Below are positions 34,301-42,684 of a stretch of DNA of 64,000 nt, piece after piece. The DNA lies in contig JAEUVD010000018.1 of NCBI GenBank assembly GCA_016787065.1, positions 248,001 through 312,000 on the forward strand. Direction: 5' to 3'. Under the pieces are notes generated by a model that made no database searches, was not told the origin of the DNA, and saw only the letters and a list, made by a program, of their open reading frames with translations. Position 1 is the stretch's first letter. Every line of letters begins with the position of its first letter. This stretch comes from Chitinophagaceae bacterium. Lineage in GTDB: Bacteria; Bacteroidota; Bacteroidia; Chitinophagales; Chitinophagaceae. Position numbers and translations under genes: made by a program.

Positions 34301-37291
34301 ATGCGAAAATTTTTACTTCCCACCTTTTTAGGATTATGTTTGTTAATCATTAAAATGACCATGAGTTCCTCTTCAGGAGGAGCACCCGGTAATAGTAGCG
34401 CTGGATGTACTTGTCATGGTAGCGCTGGCGCAGCAACCGTTTTAACGGTAACCGGATTTCCAACGAATTACGTGAACAATCAAGCCTACCCTATTACGTT
34501 TACAATAACGAACGCTTCAAAAGTAGCGGGAGGTTTTGATTTAGCTGTAAGTGCCGGTAACTTAAGTGGTGCTATTTCCGGACAAACTGCGATCACTGCC
34601 AACTTGAAGGAAATATACCATACTGCTCCAAAGAACATGACTGCCGGAGTTGTGAGCTGGACCTTTACCTGGACAGCCCCGGCAAGTGGCTCTACGGCTG
34701 TGAGTGTAACCTATGCAGGGAATGCGGTGAACCTTTTAAACGGAAGCTTGGGCGACCAATATAATATAGGCACTAAAACTGTAAATGGTACGGTTACACC
34801 ATTATCCGTAACTGCTTCGAATGGTGTTATTGCTTGTAACGGCGGAACAGCTACTATAGGTTGTACCGGAGCCGGAGGAACCGCACCGTATCAATACGCT
34901 AAAAATGGAGGCACCTATCAAACAACCAACACCTTTACCGGAAATGTTGCGGGCACCTATACCATTACGGTAAAAGATGCAACGAACGCTACCGCGTCTA
35001 CGGTTAAAACAATCAATCAACCTACCGCAATAGCAATAACTCCTTCTCACACAAATGTGAGTTGCAATGGTGCTTCCAACGGTACTGCAACCGTTTCTGT
35101 TTCGGGTGGCACTCCAGGATATACGTATAGTTGGGCACCTCTTGGTGGATCTTCAGCCACAGCTACAAATCTTTTTTCGGGCAGTTATACATGTACCGTA
35201 ACCGATGCGAACGCTTGTACAAAAACGCAAACTTTTTCTATCACTCAACCACCGGCTTTGAATACAACACCTTCCCAAACAATGGTTAGTTGTCCGGGTG
35301 GAAGCAACGCCACCGCCAGCGTAGTTGCTACAGGTGGTGCCGGTAGTTATACCTATAGCTGGTCGCCTTTTGGAGGAACCGGAAGTCAAGCGACCAATTT
35401 GAGTGCAGGAAATTATACTTGTACTGTAACGGATGCCAATTCTTGCATTAAAACGCAAACATTTACCATTGCACAACCTGTTGCTTTTAACTTAACTCCT
35501 GTGCAGGTTAATGTAAGTTGCAATGGTGGTTCAAATGGTTCGGTTAGTTTAAATCCTTCAGGCGGTACACCAAGTTATTCTTATAATTGGTTGCCTTCCG
35601 GTGGTAGTGGTGTAACGGCTAGTAATTTAGTTGCCGGAACGTATACGGTAACCTTAACTGATGGTAATGCCTGTACAAAAACGCAATCCTTCACGATAAC
35701 ACAACCGCCAGTAATCAATGTAACTTCTTCCCAAACCAATGTAACCTGTTTCGGAGGCAACGATGGAACGGCAACGGCAACGGGCTCGGGTGGAGTACCA
35801 AATTATACCTATAGCTGGGCTCCTTCAGGCGGTACTTTAAGTACGGCGTATTCATTAACTTCAGGTACTTATACGTGTACGGTTTCCGATGCGGCACTTT
35901 GTACGAAAACAACTACCATTACCATTACACAACCTCCTTTAGTAAATGTAACCGCAAACCTATTAAACAACATATCGTGTAACGGAAGTGCGATGTCATT
36001 GTATGGTGATGTTCCTTCCGGTAATCCGGGTTATTCGTACACATGGACCGGAGGCATTACAAACGGACAATACTTTACTCTTTCAACCCCTACCACTTAC
36101 ACGGTTACGGGAGTTAGCAGTGTAACAGGTTGTACCGATACCGATGTTATAACCGTAACGCCTACTTCAAGCAATAACCTTGCACAAAGTAGTAGTAACA
36201 ACACTGTTTCCGTATCAGGCTCAAGTTGTGCAACCGTGTATCAAATTCCAGGCTTGATAGAAAAACATACAACTCCTACCTGTCAGTTAATAGCCACCAT
36301 CGAACAACCACTGTCTTCACCGGCATTAACTTTTGTAACCAGTTGTGTGAATGTGTTAACCAATGTTCCTGTATTCAATAACCAGCCCTATGTACCACGT
36401 TATTACTCGATCACACCTCAATCGCAAGGACAAGCAAATGTTACGTTATACTTTACCCATGCTGAACTGGTAGCTTATAACAACTATATTATTAATAATA
36501 GTAGTAGTTTTCCATTATTAAATTATCCAAATACTGTTCCTCAGAATGGCGATCAAGTAACAAACGCCAGCATAACCAAAATAGATGGCGCCTTAGGTAC
36601 CGCCCCCGGTATTGCGATACCAATCTTACTATTATATGATGCCTCTATGGGTGTTTGGAAAACAACGTTTACCGTAAATAGTTTCAGTAGCTTTTACTTG
36701 CATGCAACGAATCCGTTCAATACACCGTTGGATGTGAATCTTGTGTCGTTTACCGGCGTGGAAAAAGAAAATAGTCATCATTTACGATGGACGGTAGAAA
36801 ATGAAAAAGAGATTATGCACTATGCTATTATGCACAGCACCGATGGTATTCATTTTGATCAGGCTGGCATAGTAGCCGCTAAAAACAACAATGCTGTAGA
36901 ACAGGATTATATCTTCATAAACGCCTCGGTAAAAGCCGGACATAATTACTATCAATTACAGACAACAGATGTAATAGGTATAACCAAAACTATTAGTAAG
37001 GTAATTGATATTCCATTTGGAAAAATAAGTGGTGATCCAGAAATTCAGATTTACCCTAATCCGGTGAACAACAAACTTCTTTCGTTTAGTTATTTTTCTT
37101 CAAATCAAGGAAAGCTACATTTGGAAGTATGTGATGCTAGTGGACGCGTTCTTTGGTCGGAAGATACCACCGTTTCAACGTCGTTAAGCTTACAACACCA
37201 AGTTCGTTTAGATCATTTACAACGTGGTACCTATTGGTTAAAGATTATCCAGGGTAAACATAAATCTGTTCGTCCGTTTACGATGTATTAA
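34301..37291 (+). CDS. T9SS surface protein: anchor-V-like domain, SprB repeats, type A sorting domain
   Basis: 996 residues. A signal peptide (about 1-20) is followed by GGAPGNSSAGCTCHG and a beta domain to about 165 that resembles the choice-of-anchor V/Reeler-like domain of Bacteroidota surface proteins. Its usual CxxCH is here C36-x-C38-H39. Four clear SprB-type repeats of about 75 residues (246-318, 321-393, 396-469, 472-546), plus a degenerate one at 168-242, share VSCNGGSNG, SYTYSWSP and CTVTDANACTKTQ patterns. The end (IQIYPNPVNNKLLS, GRVLWSED, LQRGTYWLKI) is a type A T9SS sorting domain. SprB repeats occur in gliding adhesins, so adhesion is a reasonable inference. A terminator follows at 37318. 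Confidence 0.85.
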   Translation: MRKFLLPTFLGLCLLIIKMTMSSSSGGAPGNSSAGCTCHGSAGAATVLTVTGFPTNYVNNQAYPITFTITNASKVAGGFDLAVSAGNLSGAISGQTAITANLKEIYHTAPKNMTAGVVSWTFTWTAPASGSTAVSVTYAGNAVNLLNGSLGDQYNIGTKTVNGTVTPLSVTASNGVIACNGGTATIGCTGAGGTAPYQYAKNGGTYQTTNTFTGNVAGTYTITVKDATNATASTVKTINQPTAIAITPSHTNVSCNGASNGTATVSVSGGTPGYTYSWAPLGGSSATATNLFSGSYTCTVTDANACTKTQTFSITQPPALNTTPSQTMVSCPGGSNATASVVATGGAGSYTYSWSPFGGTGSQATNLSAGNYTCTVTDANSCIKTQTFTIAQPVAFNLTPVQVNVSCNGGSNGSVSLNPSGGTPSYSYNWLPSGGSGVTASNLVAGTYTVTLTDGNACTKTQSFTITQPPVINVTSSQTNVTCFGGNDGTATATGSGGVPNYTYSWAPSGGTLSTAYSLTSGTYTCTVSDAALCTKTTTITITQPPLVNVTANLLNNISCNGSAMSLYGDVPSGNPGYSYTWTGGITNGQYFTLSTPTTYTVTGVSSVTGCTDTDVITVTPTSSNNLAQSSSNNTVSVSGSSCATVYQIPGLIEKHTTPTCQLIATIEQPLSSPALTFVTSCVNVLTNVPVFNNQPYVPRYYSITPQSQGQANVTLYFTHAELVAYNNYIINNSSSFPLLNYPNTVPQNGDQVTNASITKIDGALGTAPGIAIPILLLYDASMGVWKTTFTVNSFSSFYLHATNPFNTPLDVNLVSFTGVEKENSHHLRWTVENEKEIMHYAIMHSTDGIHFDQAGIVAAKNNNAVEQDYIFINASVKAGHNYYQLQTTDVIGITKTISKVIDIPFGKISGDPEIQIYPNPVNNKLLSFSYFSSNQGKLHLEVCDASGRVLWSEDTTVSTSLSLQHQVRLDHLQRGTYWLKIIQGKHKSVRPFTMY
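35036..35938 (+). repeat. Coding tandem repeat (SprB units)
   Basis: Four adjacent units of about 225 bp inside the surface-protein gene encode similar 75-residue modules. The DNA identity is moderate, highest in the segments encoding the TDANACTKTQ-like ends, so copy-number change by recombination is possible. Confidence 0.65.
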
Positions 37292-37317
37292 TTCAGAAGG
37301 TAGCGTTCCCATTATAG

Positions 37318-37346
37318 GTAAAAGCTTTTTTGCTCTTTTACTTTTT
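37318..37346 (+). terminator. Intrinsic terminator after the SprB-repeat gene
   Basis: GTAAAAG (37318-37324) pairs with CTTTTAC (37335-37341), followed by TTTTT. The stem is AT-rich, so it is of moderate strength. Confidence 0.6.
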
Positions 37347-37409
37347 CCGATTCCCCTCTGAATAAATAAACGTTTTGTAAGACTTCATTCAATAAAAGAT
37401 TGATTGGTT

Positions 37410-38033
37410 TCAATGAACTGACTCATGCTTCAAGGTTATTAAATATCCCTTGTTCGATAATTTACCTAAACAGGATGAACAGAACTTATGCTCTTCCTTC
37501 AATGGATTACCACCTTGGGCATCACGCATAAAACAATCCGGTTTACTACAATGCGGAAGACCTCGTGTATGCCCCCACTCATGAATGGCCACTTTGAATA
37601 GTTCTTCGTCAAGGTTATTTTTACGCAGTCGAAACGTAGAAACTACGCAGGATTTGCCGGGTTGAAAACCCAAACCCATTACACCATAATCGGGAATTTG
37701 CTTTTTAGTTGTACTTATATCGTGATGCTTAATGCCAATTACTACATCCTCTTCTGGAATAGTATGTTGCAAATAACGGATCAAACTATCAGCACGATAA
37801 CGATTTCGTGGAGGGTAAAATGCTGATTCAGGTATTTGTTTTTCAGGTAATACGGTAATTAACATGGCATCACCCAACGCAATTCGCAGTTGTTCGCATA
37901 AACGTTGTATTGTAGATGCAGGTATTCCGGTAAAAGGCTGAAGAAACACGTTTTGCTTTTCTTTAAAAGAGGTTTGATATTCATTTGAACATGAAAGCAA
38001 TACCAAGAGAAAAGCGATCATACAGCTTCGCAT
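37410..38033 (-). CDS. Archaemetzincin-like zinc metalloprotease, predicted lipoprotein
   Basis: 207 residues. A short lipoprotein signal (MIAFLLVLLSC, Cys15) tethers it to a membrane. The catalytic motif HEWGHTRGLPHC, followed by SKPDCFM, is the archaemetzincin (peptidase M54) signature HExxHxxGxxHCxxxxCxM. A second Cys pair (FCSSC) completes the structural zinc site seen in this family. The region before it has VIGIKHHDISTTK and VMGLGFQPGKSCVVSTFRL, also family-like. Archaemetzincins are usually cytoplasmic, so an exported, lipidated form is notable. It faces the SprB-repeat gene, and its substrate is unknown. Confidence 0.85.
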   Translation of the reverse strand: MRSCMIAFLLVLLSCSNEYQTSFKEKQNVFLQPFTGIPASTIQRLCEQLRIALGDAMLITVLPEKQIPESAFYPPRNRYRADSLIRYLQHTIPEEDVVIGIKHHDISTTKKQIPDYGVMGLGFQPGKSCVVSTFRLRKNNLDEELFKVAIHEWGHTRGLPHCSKPDCFMRDAQGGNPLKEEHKFCSSCLGKLSNKGYLITLKHESVH

Positions 38034-38266
38034 AATTCAAAAATAAGCCGTATAAAATTGTAAACTCGGGTTCAGCATAAAACACAAAAAATTAATATCC
38101 CCTTTACGAAAGTAAGAACCTAATTTGAAAAGACTGAAGTACAAAACACGCAATAAAATGAACTAAGGAAACAGTTCATTGGTTATTCTCTACCCTTAAA
38201 CTACGATTTTAAACCCTTGAATGAATTAAATCTTTAGGATAAAATACTTGTTGTGAAATTTGGCTC

Positions 38267-38593
38267 ATGAATCTGGTTAAACTTTGGTATTCCTTCCTTC
38301 GAAATTTTCATGAATATAATTTCTATGAAAAAAAAGAACTTATTCGAATGCAACGATTGCTACTACACCATGGCAAACAAATTTCTGCGGAAGTGCTGAA
38401 TGCAACCGTTGACGAAGACAAAATTGGCAGTTTATTTCCTATCAAACTCTGGCTAAAAATCAAATTAGAAAATGGAACAAGTACCATTATGCAAACCAAA
38501 ACGCTGGCACCATTAGATAAATTTCCGGAAAAAGGTAAAATCATCAAAATAAAATACCTACCCAACGACCCACGTTCCATACTCATCGCTTAA
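38267..38593 (+). CDS. Small hypothetical protein
   Basis: 108 residues from ATG 38267; Met28 (MQRLLLHHGKQ, 38348) is an alternative start. No signal peptide or membrane helix is clear. The C-terminal two thirds reads as a small beta-barrel (ISAEVLNATVDEDKIG, KLWLKIKLENGTSTIM, GKIIKIKYLPNDPRSIL). This resembles the DUF3592-like pattern in which a variable residue pair is followed by Y-x-P-x-P/DP. It stands between the archaemetzincin gene and a sensor kinase; neither suggests a role. Confidence 0.5.
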   Translation: MNLVKLWYSFLRNFHEYNFYEKKELIRMQRLLLHHGKQISAEVLNATVDEDKIGSLFPIKLWLKIKLENGTSTIMQTKTLAPLDKFPEKGKIIKIKYLPNDPRSILIA

Positions 38594-38661
38594 GCCACCA
38601 ACGATTCATGCTTCATTTTATACGGTTCATGGTACAATTTAGGTGGTAACACCTATCCCTC

Positions 38662-38691
38662 TTGGCAAATAGTAATAGTTTATTAGTTTTA
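38662..38691 (+). promoter_or_regulatory. Candidate promoter of the propeller sensor kinase gene
   Basis: TTG at 38662-38664, a 19-nt spacer and TAGTTTTA at 38684-38691, which differs by one base from TAnnTTTG. Transcription would start almost at the annotated ATG, so either the mRNA is leaderless or translation starts further downstream. Confidence 0.45.
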
Positions 38692-38695
38692 TGGC

Positions 38696-41600
38696 ATGTT
38701 GTTTCATGCACATACTGTTCGATCGAGGTGTAATAAATTACAACGCGGTTCTTGTTTACATAAAGGATTGCTGCGTGGTACAACAAATACAATTTCACAC
38801 GGGCGGTTGTTCATCCTATTGCTAGTTGCACTTTTGGGCGATGTAAGGCTGAAGGCTCAGAACAGCTCGATGAACTTTCATAAACTCGGCATCGCAGAAG
38901 GCCTACATGATGGTATCGTTCGGTGTATTGCTCAAGACAAACATGGTTACATCTGGATAGGAACCGTTGGTGCATTAAACCGATTTGATGGCAAACATGT
39001 AACCCAATATGCTTATGCCCCAGGCGATTCAACCCTACCCTATAGTTCACAGCCGCGATGTATGCATACCGATAAAACCGGTCGTTTTTGGATAGGCATG
39101 GAAACAGGACTCTTGGAGTACCATGTAGCGTCTGATAATTTTACTCGTATTCCTGCCTTTCAGAACAACTATATCAACGCCATTGAAAGCATGGGCGATA
39201 GCGTACTTTTCGTATTAACACGAAAGAATTTTTACCGGTATAATAAGAATAGCAAACAACTTTGCTCGTATTATTCTACCACGAATAAAAATTTTGCCCA
39301 ACTCCAAGGAATTACAATCCATGCATTCTTGGTCAAAGAATCTTCCTTGTTTTTAGCAACCTCCAAAGGCTTGTACGAACTTGATTGTAAACGTGATGAA
39401 CTTAAACCTATCGGCCGCGAAAGTACGCGTTCACGCTCCTTTGTTGGTATTGATTTAACTGCAACCGGGAAGATTTGCGCATATGAACCCAAGCAGAAGA
39501 CATTTTATTTGTTTGCCTCCGGAAATACACGGGTGGATTCTATCACGCCATTTTTAAAGAATAAATATAACTCCACCATTGAAATAACAGGATTTCTTTT
39601 CGATCCTAACGATAACCTTTGGATGATTTCCAGAAAAGATGGATTGTTTCGCTATAACCCCAGAACACATATTGTAGATTCCTTTCAGCATCAGGTTCTT
39701 ATTTCTAGCAGCACACCAAGCAATAGCTACCGATGCTTATTTAAAGATAATAATGAAGTTATTTGGTTAGGTTGCGATGTAGAAGGCATCACTTTTTTCA
39801 AACCGAATCAAGATGGGTTTACAACAATTCTTCCCTTCCCGGAAAATTTAAAATATAAAAACAATCCTCTCGGAAGGGCGGTTACCGTAGACAAAAATAA
39901 TTTTATATGGATGGGCAACCACGACGGACTTAGCTGCTATAACCCACAAACAAAAGAATATAAAGTATGGCATAATGAGGAAGGAAAAACAAATGTTCTT
40001 TATAGCAATATCATTCGTTCTTTATATTGCGATGAAGCAAACAACATCTGGATAGGTACCGGTAATGGCGTAAATTGTTATCATAACAATACGGGAATTA
40101 TGGAGTTTATAGATCCCAAAAAATTACCTCGAAGTTGGTATAATTCAATCAACGGAGATAAAAGCGGAAACATTTGGTTTTGTACCAACGATACTGCTTC
40201 CTTGTATTGGTATTCCATAAAGAATAATTCATTTCATTCCATCGCACATCATCCATTTCTTAAAAAGTATAAAGGCTATACACCAACTTCCTATGTATTC
40301 GAAGATTCTAAACAACGACTATGGATTTCACTTTCGCGAAAAGGAATTGTAATGTTTGATCAACGAAACAATACCCTTCACAATTATAAAGCACAAGAAC
40401 AAGGTGGGAACTATATCATTGGAAATCAAATTATCGAAATCAAGGAAGACAAGAATGGAACTATCTGGTTTTCTACTTTTAATGGTTTGAGTAGTTTAAA
40501 CCCTCAAACCGGAATGTTTTCTTCATGGAATGAAAAAAATGGATTGCCTGGGAATTTGGTTGGTCCTATTGCAATAGATAATAACAATCAACTTTGGGCC
40601 GGTGTGAATGGCGGCATTACGATGCTGCAAGAAGACCGAAAAAAAACAACGGTATTTACAGTAGATGATGGCTTACCATCGGTAGGATTTCATGAACACG
40701 CTGGTGTAAGTACAAATGACGGTTCTATAATTTTTCCAACCTATATTGGGTATGTTCTTTTTAACCCAAAAAAAATTCAGGAACACCATGCTAAATTTCC
40801 ATTTTACGTTTCATCATACACAATAAACCATGAAGGGATTATTCGTTTAAATGAATCAATTAACAATCCTAGTATTCAATTAAAACCCAAACAAAATTCG
40901 TTTACGTTCCATTTGATTGCCTTGAACTTTATGAATCCAACACGCACATGGTTTGCGTATAAACTCGAAGGATTTGAAAATAACTGGCATTATACTCAAG
41001 ACCCCAAAGCGGTGTACACTAATGTGCCGGGTGGTAATTACCAATTCATTTATAAAGCTGCCGGCAACAAGTACAGTTGGGATAGCATAGAACCTAAAAA
41101 GCTACAGGTTGAGTTAGCTACTTTCTTTTATAAAACAAACTTATTTAGAATTAGCATTTTAATAGGTGTTCTCGGCTTTATTTACTTTTTATTCCGATAC
41201 CGAAGTAAACAACGTGATCAACTTTACTTGCTCCGTGAAAAAGCGCAACTATTAGAGAAAGAAAAAGCGATGGTTTTGTACGAAAATCTTAAGCAACAAT
41301 TGAATCCGCATTTTTTATTCAATTCACTTACTTCCCTAAATAGTTTAATAAAAATAAATCCCAAAAATGCATCCCGTTTTTTAGAAAACCTGAGCAAAAC
41401 ATATCGGTATATATTAAAAAGCCGTGATCATGAAACCGTATCCTTACAAGAAGAAATTAAATTTGCCGAACAATACGTTGAGCTACAAAAAATGCGTTTT
41501 GATACCGGACTAGAAGTAATCTTCAACATTGAAGAAAACTACCTGCATCATAAAATTGTTCCGGTAACTCTGCAAAACCTTATTGAAAACGCAACTAAAC

Positions 41601-41821
41601 ATAATATCGTTGTTAAAGAAAAACCTTTGCAAATTGAAATATATACGCAACACGACTTTCTCATCATTCAAAATAAATTACAAAAGAAAAACTATGTTGA
41701 AACAAGCAACAAACAGGGCTTGAGTCAACTTCAAAGTTTCTATACATTTTTAAGTAGTATCCCTGTTGAAATTATAGAAACCGAATCAACCTTTTCAGTA
41801 AAAATTCCTTTAATTCAATAA
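38696..41821 (+). CDS. Sensor histidine kinase with Reg_prop propeller (LytS-type kinase domain)
   Basis: 1041 residues. The periplasmic part (about 60-720) has many Reg_prop repeats of the type HGYIWIGTVGALNRFDG, NNIWIGTGNGVNCY and GTIWFSTFNGLSSLNP that build two beta-propellers. It is followed by a Y_Y_Y domain (FAYKLEGFENNWHYT, with NVPGGNYQFIYKA) and one membrane helix (ISILIGVLGFIYFLF). The cytoplasmic kinase is of the LytS/His_kinase type, with QQLNPHFLFNSLTSLNSL and the N-box LQNLIENATKHNIV. Such proteins sense extracellular ligands, often glycans. Some 37 residues precede the hydrophobic leader, so the true start may be the TTG at 38807. The LytTR regulator begins 8 nt after the stop. 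Confidence 0.85.
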   Translation: MLFHAHTVRSRCNKLQRGSCLHKGLLRGTTNTISHGRLFILLLVALLGDVRLKAQNSSMNFHKLGIAEGLHDGIVRCIAQDKHGYIWIGTVGALNRFDGKHVTQYAYAPGDSTLPYSSQPRCMHTDKTGRFWIGMETGLLEYHVASDNFTRIPAFQNNYINAIESMGDSVLFVLTRKNFYRYNKNSKQLCSYYSTTNKNFAQLQGITIHAFLVKESSLFLATSKGLYELDCKRDELKPIGRESTRSRSFVGIDLTATGKICAYEPKQKTFYLFASGNTRVDSITPFLKNKYNSTIEITGFLFDPNDNLWMISRKDGLFRYNPRTHIVDSFQHQVLISSSTPSNSYRCLFKDNNEVIWLGCDVEGITFFKPNQDGFTTILPFPENLKYKNNPLGRAVTVDKNNFIWMGNHDGLSCYNPQTKEYKVWHNEEGKTNVLYSNIIRSLYCDEANNIWIGTGNGVNCYHNNTGIMEFIDPKKLPRSWYNSINGDKSGNIWFCTNDTASLYWYSIKNNSFHSIAHHPFLKKYKGYTPTSYVFEDSKQRLWISLSRKGIVMFDQRNNTLHNYKAQEQGGNYIIGNQIIEIKEDKNGTIWFSTFNGLSSLNPQTGMFSSWNEKNGLPGNLVGPIAIDNNNQLWAGVNGGITMLQEDRKKTTVFTVDDGLPSVGFHEHAGVSTNDGSIIFPTYIGYVLFNPKKIQEHHAKFPFYVSSYTINHEGIIRLNESINNPSIQLKPKQNSFTFHLIALNFMNPTRTWFAYKLEGFENNWHYTQDPKAVYTNVPGGNYQFIYKAAGNKYSWDSIEPKKLQVELATFFYKTNLFRISILIGVLGFIYFLFRYRSKQRDQLYLLREKAQLLEKEKAMVLYENLKQQLNPHFLFNSLTSLNSLIKINPKNASRFLENLSKTYRYILKSRDHETVSLQEEIKFAEQYVELQKMRFDTGLEVIFNIEENYLHHKIVPVTLQNLIENATKHNIVVKEKPLQIEIYTQHDFLIIQNKLQKKNYVETSNKQGLSQLQSFYTFLSSIPVEIIETESTFSVKIPLIQ

Positions 41822-41829
41822 TTAAAATC

Positions 41830-42603
41830 ATGAAGGCTATCATCATCGAAGACGAAGCATTAATTGCCCTGGAACTACAATCTAAAATTGAAGATTTGGC
41901 TTCCGATATTGAAGTGCTTGCTGTATTACATAGTATTCAATCGGCAGAGCAATGGTTACAAAATAATCCGGAACCCGATTTGATCTTTGCCGACATACAA
42001 TTAGGTGATGGCGTAAGCTTTGAACTTTTTGAACGGCATACCCTGAAGTGCCCAATTATTTTTGCTACCGCATATGATGAATATGCTATTCGAGCTTTCA
42101 AAGTGAATGGAATCGATTATGTTTTGAAACCAGTTGATGACGACGAACTATTGCGCGCTATAGATAAAGTGCGTATGTTACGAAATACACAAGCACCCAT
42201 AGTATCTGGCTTAGAAAATATTATGCAACTCATTGCTAATCCGGCTCTTCTTCAATCAAAATATAAGGAACGTTTTGTTGTGAAACATCGCAATGCATGG
42301 ATGCCAATATTCGCGAAAGATGTTGCATTCTTTTATCGCGATCAATTAAATTATATTATCACGCATCAAAATGAAAAGTACATTCTGGATATGAATAGTT
42401 TGGATGAGCTAGAAGAAATTATCGATCCTACTTTATTCTATCGAGCCAACCGTCAGTACATCATAAATTTACACGCTATTCAAAGTTTTAAAACGCAACT
42501 CAATCAAAAATTGGCTATCACGTTAAAAGCACCTTTACATAAAGAGGAAATTGATATTAGCCGAGATAAAGCTCCATTCTTTAAAAAGTGGTTTGAATCA
42601 TAA
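41830..42603 (+). CDS. LytTR-family response regulator
   Basis: 257 residues. The receiver domain has the acidic pair IIIEDEA, the phospho-acceptor Asp55 (LIFADIQLGDG), Thr/Ala in FATAYDEYA and Lys in DYVLKPVDDD. The C-terminal LytTR DNA-binding domain covers about 150-257 (RFVVKHRNAWMPIFAKDVAF, with LFYRANRQYIINLHAI). It is the partner of the propeller kinase just upstream, which has the LytS-type kinase domain normally coupled to LytTR regulators. Targets may include the adjacent TPR/PD40 gene, but that is an inference. Confidence 0.93.
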   Translation: MKAIIIEDEALIALELQSKIEDLASDIEVLAVLHSIQSAEQWLQNNPEPDLIFADIQLGDGVSFELFERHTLKCPIIFATAYDEYAIRAFKVNGIDYVLKPVDDDELLRAIDKVRMLRNTQAPIVSGLENIMQLIANPALLQSKYKERFVVKHRNAWMPIFAKDVAFFYRDQLNYIITHQNEKYILDMNSLDELEEIIDPTLFYRANRQYIINLHAIQSFKTQLNQKLAITLKAPLHKEEIDISRDKAPFFKKWFES

Positions 42604-42671
42604 TACGATACCCTTCTTACAAAGCCATATTCATTTTTGAGGGAAGAGTGAACAAAAGGAAGATATGGTAT

Positions 42672-42679
42672 TACATTTG
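42672..42679 (+). promoter_or_regulatory. -7 box, 5 nt from the start of the TPR/PD40 gene
   Basis: TACATTTG matches TAnnTTTG, followed by CCATC and ATG 42685. The mRNA is probably leaderless. Confidence 0.55.
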
Positions 42680-42684
42680 CCATC

